From positions 1 through 8,966 of the forward strand of contig CALLZZ010000495.1 of assembly GCA_937858235.1 (NCBI GenBank): a stretch of 8,966 nt of DNA, given 5' to 3'. How positions within the stretch are numbered: the first letter of the stretch is position 1; each line of letters starts with the position of its first letter. Of this stretch, positions 6,165-8,966 are shown piece after piece. The position numbers and the translations under genes were made by a program. Source of the DNA: an uncultured Clostridia bacterium (GTDB lineage: Bacteria; Bacillota; Clostridia; Oscillospirales; Oscillospiraceae). A model generated the notes under the pieces. That model searched no databases and was not told the DNA's origin. It worked only from the letters and a program-made list of their open reading frames with translations.

Positions 6165-6641
6165 TTATTCTCCTTCTAAGTTTAAATTTTCTAATAGATT
6201 TTTGTACGCACCATTTTCCTGACTGCCTGGCGGTGTCTCTGGGTCTTTCAGCGGCGGTGTTGGTGTGGCTGGCTTAATAAATCCAACAAGTCGTTCAGCA
6301 TCCGCTTTTAAACTTTCTTCGTCTGTTCCGACAAGACGTTCAGCGAGGTCAAACGGAAGTCCATTCTGCAATGCAATTTTCGTTCGTAAACTTGCTGTTT
6401 CATATCCAGCAATTTTTGCATTCAGCTCGGCAACTTCTTTTTCGTGTCCGCCAAGTGTATTTTTCGTTTCCTCCGCTGCTACTTTTAGTGCGCTATTTTC
6501 TGCTTCTAAATCTGTTACTTTTGTTTTTAGCTGGTCATAATCTGCGAACTGTTTTTCCAGACTTTCTTTTTGCCTGGTCAGACGATCCTGTATGATTTTA
6601 TCCAGCTCTTCCTGTGTTTCTATAATCTTAAATTCTGGCAT
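6165..6641 (-). CDS. Capsid scaffold protein, DUF4355-like (158 aa)
   Basis: An acidic, helical protein: a long coiled-coil region over about residues 10-82 (Q-E-E-L-D-K-I-I-Q-D-R-L-T-R-Q-K-E-S-L and L-E-A-E-N-S-A-L-K), then the conserved L-Q-N-G-L-P-F-D-L-A-E-R-L-V-G, a proline-rich linker at about 124-138, and a short C-terminal helix (Y-K-N-L-L-E-N-L-N-L) of the kind that binds the inside of capsid subunits. Its place directly before the major capsid gene, with only three bases between stop and start, fits a scaffold that organises procapsid assembly and then leaves. The start ATG at 6641 has AAAGGA five bases upstream. It is the first gene after the intrinsic terminator, so it may open a separate transcript, although I see no convincing promoter. 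Confidence 0.9.
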   Translation of the reverse strand: MPEFKIIETQEELDKIIQDRLTRQKESLEKQFADYDQLKTKVTDLEAENSALKVAAEETKNTLGGHEKEVAELNAKIAGYETASLRTKIALQNGLPFDLAERLVGTDEESLKADAERLVGFIKPATPTPPLKDPETPPGSQENGAYKNLLENLNLEGE

Positions 6642-6687
6642 AATAATCCTTTCCCAGCTTACCCGGCTGTATCGGTAATTTATGTAT
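6642..6687 (-). other. Short intergenic spacer before the scaffold gene
   Basis: The 46 bases between the terminator and the scaffold ATG hold the scaffold ribosome site (AAAGGA) and a weak CAGC/GCTG stem. I searched for -35 and -10 hexamers here and across the hairpin. An A/T-rich run just after the T tract could serve as a -10 region, but there is no good -35 at 17 bases, so a promoter is possible but not supported. Confidence 0.4.
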
Positions 6688-6717
6688 TAAAAAACGACTA
6701 CCAATCAGCAGTCGTCT
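6688..6717 (-). terminator. Intrinsic terminator directly after the large terminase
   Basis: On the minus strand ACGACT (6715-6710) pairs perfectly with AGTCGT (6699-6694). Further G-U, C-G and U-G pairs close a GATT loop, and outer G-U and A-U pairs can extend the base. The stem runs straight into six T residues (6694-6689). The hairpin begins within the terminase TAG. This is a well-formed rho-independent terminator for leftward transcription; on the plus strand no T run follows. It lies between two structural genes of one late module, so either partial read-through, antitermination or a separate downstream start must supply the scaffold and capsid message. Confidence 0.8.
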
Positions 6718-8131
6718 AATACCGTATTTGTTGTTTCTTTTTGGGCTTTGTGGTACTGCAAGCCCAGTGTGCTAATAATGCACTATCCATCAGTGCTATA
6801 TCCATATCATCAAATTGCGACTTATATCCAAATCCACCATTAGTGCCGATATTACGCTTATCGCAGTTTGTGGCTACCTGTGACAGTGACGGTTGGTCTG
6901 CGTGGCAGATTGTTTTTTGGTAGATTCCCTGTTCCCACAAGGAGTTAGCGACAATAATTTCTTTTACTGTTGGCAAAATCGGTGCGGTTCGGATTTTAAA
7001 ATCCTTCATTTCTGCTGCCAAGATATTTTGTCCGCTTGCTCCGTCAATAGCAACGCTGGCAATATCCGCAACCATTAAAAAATTAATAATCCATTGATTT
7101 CCATTTCGAACAGATTGGCAGTCGATGGTTTCCACAAATATTCTATCGTCTGCTGTTTTAACAGCTATGCTCATGGCTACGTTCGTTCCATCATTTCCGT
7201 ATTTTATTCCGACAAACAACTGTCCGGAAAGTTTCGGAAGTTTGGTTACTTCCAACGCGCTCCATTCCTTTTCAGAAATAACCGACTTCTGATTGTATTT
7301 CGGCCAGTATCCTAATCGTTGGACATTGTGGTCAAGTTCGTCCTCGCCAAGCTCAGCTTCGATTTTTCGCTCGTTGAGATGATAGCCCATTGATGGATTT
7401 GAATTATACCACGCATCAATGTCATGAATGTCATGGATATCTTCCACCGACCATTCAGCCCAGCCGGAATATTTTACACTGCCTTGTAGGACAGTGTTTC
7501 GATAGTTCACAAACACCGTACCACTAGATACGGGCGTTGGTGGAGTTCCACACATAATTGTCATGGGATTCTCGCTATCGGTAACAGTGTACTTTAAAGC
7601 AGATTCCTGCTCTGTGGTATACTCTTGCGCTTCATCAATTACAAGCAAATCGAACCCTTCACCCAAACCGCCAGAAGATGTCCTTGTCCGAAATTGGATT
7701 GTTCCGCCAGAGCGATACAATTCCAATCGCTCTTGACCTTTTGCCTTAATGGAGTTGAAATCGTCTCCTTCTTTGTATCCGGATTTTTCAAGATACTTTT
7801 TGAGTTTTTCGAAGGATGAATGTGAAGTACTAATTCGGTGTGCTGTGTGTAAGGTAATTAGACCATTTTCTAGTGCCCATAGTTCCAACATGTAGATGAT
7901 TTCCGTCTTACCATTTCGGCGTGGTAGCGAGTATCCGAATTTCTGATGTGTCCACAAACCATCGTCATCAACCGCCATGATGTCATTCAACAACTCCGCT
8001 TGCCATGGATAGCTTTCATTTTTCGTCTTATGATAGAATTCAATTGCTTCTTGTGCTCTTGATTCTGTATATGGCAATATTACCGATTGTGTTGGGGTCT
8101 GATTGCCGTACCGTTTTCCTTTAGTAGACAT
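6716..8131 (-). CDS. terL: Phage terminase large subunit (471 aa)
   Basis: This is the DNA-packaging motor and headful/cos nuclease. The N-terminal ATPase shows a Walker A S-L-P-R-R-N-G-K-T-E (K75, T76), a Walker B L-L-V-I-D-E-A-Q (D166, E167) and a coupling motif C-G-T-P (194-197). The C-terminal RNase H-like nuclease shows V-G-I-K-Y-G-N-D-G-T (307-316), V-A-I-D-G (D363) and D-D-M-D-I-A-L-M-D (441-449). The first nuclease strand carries K310 where the classic HK97/T4 pattern has aspartate; D314 is the nearest acidic residue. The start ATG at 8131 has AAAGGGG six bases upstream. Length is normal for a Terminase_1-type protein. A tandem D-I-H-D-I-H-D-I-D sits in the linker at 231-239. The gene normally precedes the portal; here it follows the minor head gene. 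Confidence 0.95.
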   Translation of the reverse strand: MSTKGKRYGNQTPTQSVILPYTESRAQEAIEFYHKTKNESYPWQAELLNDIMAVDDDGLWTHQKFGYSLPRRNGKTEIIYMLELWALENGLITLHTAHRISTSHSSFEKLKKYLEKSGYKEGDDFNSIKAKGQERLELYRSGGTIQFRTRTSSGGLGEGFDLLVIDEAQEYTTEQESALKYTVTDSENPMTIMCGTPPTPVSSGTVFVNYRNTVLQGSVKYSGWAEWSVEDIHDIHDIDAWYNSNPSMGYHLNERKIEAELGEDELDHNVQRLGYWPKYNQKSVISEKEWSALEVTKLPKLSGQLFVGIKYGNDGTNVAMSIAVKTADDRIFVETIDCQSVRNGNQWIINFLMVADIASVAIDGASGQNILAAEMKDFKIRTAPILPTVKEIIVANSLWEQGIYQKTICHADQPSLSQVATNCDKRNIGTNGGFGYKSQFDDMDIALMDSALLAHWACSTTKPKKKQQIRY

Positions 8132-8186
8132 GTGTATCCCCTTTCAATCTTATCGCATGATAACCCTTTCGCTGGGAGATATTAGA

Positions 8187-8197
8187 CCACCGCCTTT
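8187..8197 (-). promoter_or_regulatory. Orphan ribosome-site-like sequence before the terminase
   Basis: The minus strand reads AAAGGCGGTGG directly at the stop codon of the minor head gene. It is nearly identical to the site before the tail terminator gene. No ATG, GTG or TTG follows at a proper distance; an ATG 20 or more bases on leads to a stop after two codons. The terminase has its own site (AAAGGGG). The nearest codon at nine bases is ATC at 8180, which would open a 19-codon frame overlapping the terminase start by 11 bases. Confidence 0.4.
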
Positions 8198-8961
8198 CAA
8201 TTCTCCGCTGGCTTCTTGATTCCAATTTTCTTTCTTGATTCAATTTTTTTATTTTTCCCCGGATTGTTTTTCCTTGATGGAATGGTTTTTCTCTTTCCAT
8301 CCCCGGGATCGTACTCAATTGTACATCTGCAATTGTCATGTCTCTGGTAGATTTCTTTCGGCAACTCGCTATAATCGTACGCTCCGGCTAGTGCCCGGCA
8401 CCACTTACAAGCTTTGCCTTTAAGTTTTCGCGTAATGATTGGTTGCAGCCCGGCCCTTGATTGAAAATCGGCATTTGCTTTTATCGAATCATCAACCACG
8501 CTTTGACTGAACGTTACAATCGGGTCACCCAAAATCCATTTAATCACATCGAAGTCTGCTTCGGAAGAAATGCGATTTACGATTCCATCAATGCGACTTT
8601 GATTTAACTCCGGAATCTGTGGTTTTAGATGCAGTCCAGCTTTTTTATTCAAATTCTTTTGCACATCCATTGCGTAGCCGGTTATTAGTTCGTGGTTTTT
8701 TGCCATTGTTGGATTTAAAATCCGGTCTGCGATATTGTAATACATTCGCCCATCTGGCAAGACGCTTGCATCTATCGTTTCCTCAAAAATGTCCGAAAGA
8801 ATATTACCGACCTCAATTGCAAAATTATTAGCATCCACGTAAGTGGCTTCGTTAGCCATCAGGTGCTCGACGGCTGTTTTTAATTTTTGGCTTTCAACAG
8901 TTCGCTCGTCAAATTTTTGGCTTATTAATTCTAACAGTTCGGGGACAATATCAGCCATCAT
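8197..8961 (-). CDS. Minor head / head morphogenesis protein (254 aa)
   Basis: A portal-associated head protein of the SPP1 gp7 / minor capsid type. The N-terminal two thirds are helical. The C-terminus has the signature C-K-W-C-R-A-L-A-G (C185, C188), then R-H-D-N-C-R-C (H208, C211, C213), a likely metal-binding cluster, followed by Y-D-P-G-D-G-K-R-K and a lysine-rich tail. This C-x2-C...H-x2-C-x-C arrangement is standard in head morphogenesis proteins of Gram-positive phages, where it is thought to hold the fold. The start is one of two adjacent ATGs (8961 or 8958) with GGTGA right before them, close to the window edge, so the full ribosome site cannot be judged. Position suggests that the portal gene lies immediately to the right. 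No ADP-ribosyltransferase or MuF toxin extension is present. Confidence 0.88.
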   Translation of the reverse strand: MMADIVPELLELISQKFDERTVESQKLKTAVEHLMANEATYVDANNFAIEVGNILSDIFEETIDASVLPDGRMYYNIADRILNPTMAKNHELITGYAMDVQKNLNKKAGLHLKPQIPELNQSRIDGIVNRISSEADFDVIKWILGDPIVTFSQSVVDDSIKANADFQSRAGLQPIITRKLKGKACKWCRALAGAYDYSELPKEIYQRHDNCRCTIEYDPGDGKRKTIPSRKNNPGKNKKIESRKKIGIKKPAEN

Positions 8962-8966
8962 TCACC

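Larger units (their letters stand above)
1..8966 (-). mobile_element. Siphovirus/prophage head-tail structural module (partial)
   Basis: All supported genes are on the minus strand and follow the usual morphogenesis order of a long non-contractile-tailed phage: head, connector, tail tube, chaperones, tape measure, distal tail. Neighbours overlap by 1 to 14 bases or are separated by very short gaps; the only larger gaps are about 65 to 75 bases on either side of the terminase. Both ends cut through the module: the distal tail gene is open at the left edge, and the portal gene expected before the minor head gene is not seen at the right. No attachment site, integrase or host gene is visible, so integration cannot be judged. 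Confidence 0.95.

Noticed and set aside
6660..6687. Promoter for the scaffold-capsid segment
   Set aside because: There is A/T-rich sequence but no matching -35/-10 pair at proper spacing, so it was not called.
8121..8339. 72-codon minus-strand frame overlapping the end of the minor head gene
   Set aside because: Most of it lies inside the minor head gene, whose frame keeps the family pattern to its end (I-E-S-R-K-K-I-G); the ATG has no ribosome site. Only its last 19 codons are kept as a separate weak observation.
1..8966. CRISPR array, tRNA, rRNA, insertion sequence or defence genes
   Set aside because: No regularly spaced repeats, no cloverleaf-like sequence, and no transposase or defence domain was seen in either strand; the minus strand is filled with phage structural genes.

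Overview
The window is a continuous piece of a tailed-phage (siphovirus) genome or prophage. Every supported gene lies on the minus strand, so transcription runs from the right end to the left. It holds the head and tail structural module. The strong AGGAGG/GGTGA-type ribosome sites, the moderately AT-rich composition and the protein families all point to a low-GC Gram-positive host, most likely a gut Clostridia such as Lachnospiraceae. That host call is inferred from protein style, not from a database match. No integrase, lysis, lysogeny or host gene is present, so an induced phage cannot be told from an integrated prophage here.

Layout in transcription order: minor head protein with a zinc-type C-terminus (8961-8197); large terminase (8131-6716); a well-formed intrinsic terminator directly after the terminase (6717-6688); scaffold (6641-6165); HK97-type major capsid protein (6161-5268); a 39-residue protein (5262-5143); head-tail connector (5138-4743); head closure protein (4756-4418); short HK97-gp10-like protein (4425-4189); tail terminator (4188-3853); major tail protein (3841-3275); tail assembly chaperone gpG (3278-3015) with a -1 frameshift site leading into a DUF5361 frame (3003-2620); a short tape measure protein with 44-residue tandem repeats (2630-597); and the first 200 codons of a distal tail protein that runs off the left edge (600-1). 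Genes are packed tightly and mostly overlap by a few bases, which suggests translational coupling.

How they work together: the scaffold and major capsid build the procapsid. The terminase packages DNA through a portal presumed to lie just beyond the right edge. The connector, closure and gp10-like proteins finish the head. The terminator, tube, chaperones and tape measure build a non-contractile tail, estimated at about 100 nm from the 677-residue tape measure. The distal tail protein begins the adsorption tip.

I found no defence island or new multi-gene system. The points most worth a second look are: a canonical A_AAA_AAC slippery heptamer in the correct frame for a gpG/gpG-T fusion; a tail terminator gene whose only well-placed start is CTG directly after the upstream stop; the terminase placed between the minor head and scaffold genes and followed by an intrinsic terminator; and an orphan ribosome site before the terminase.
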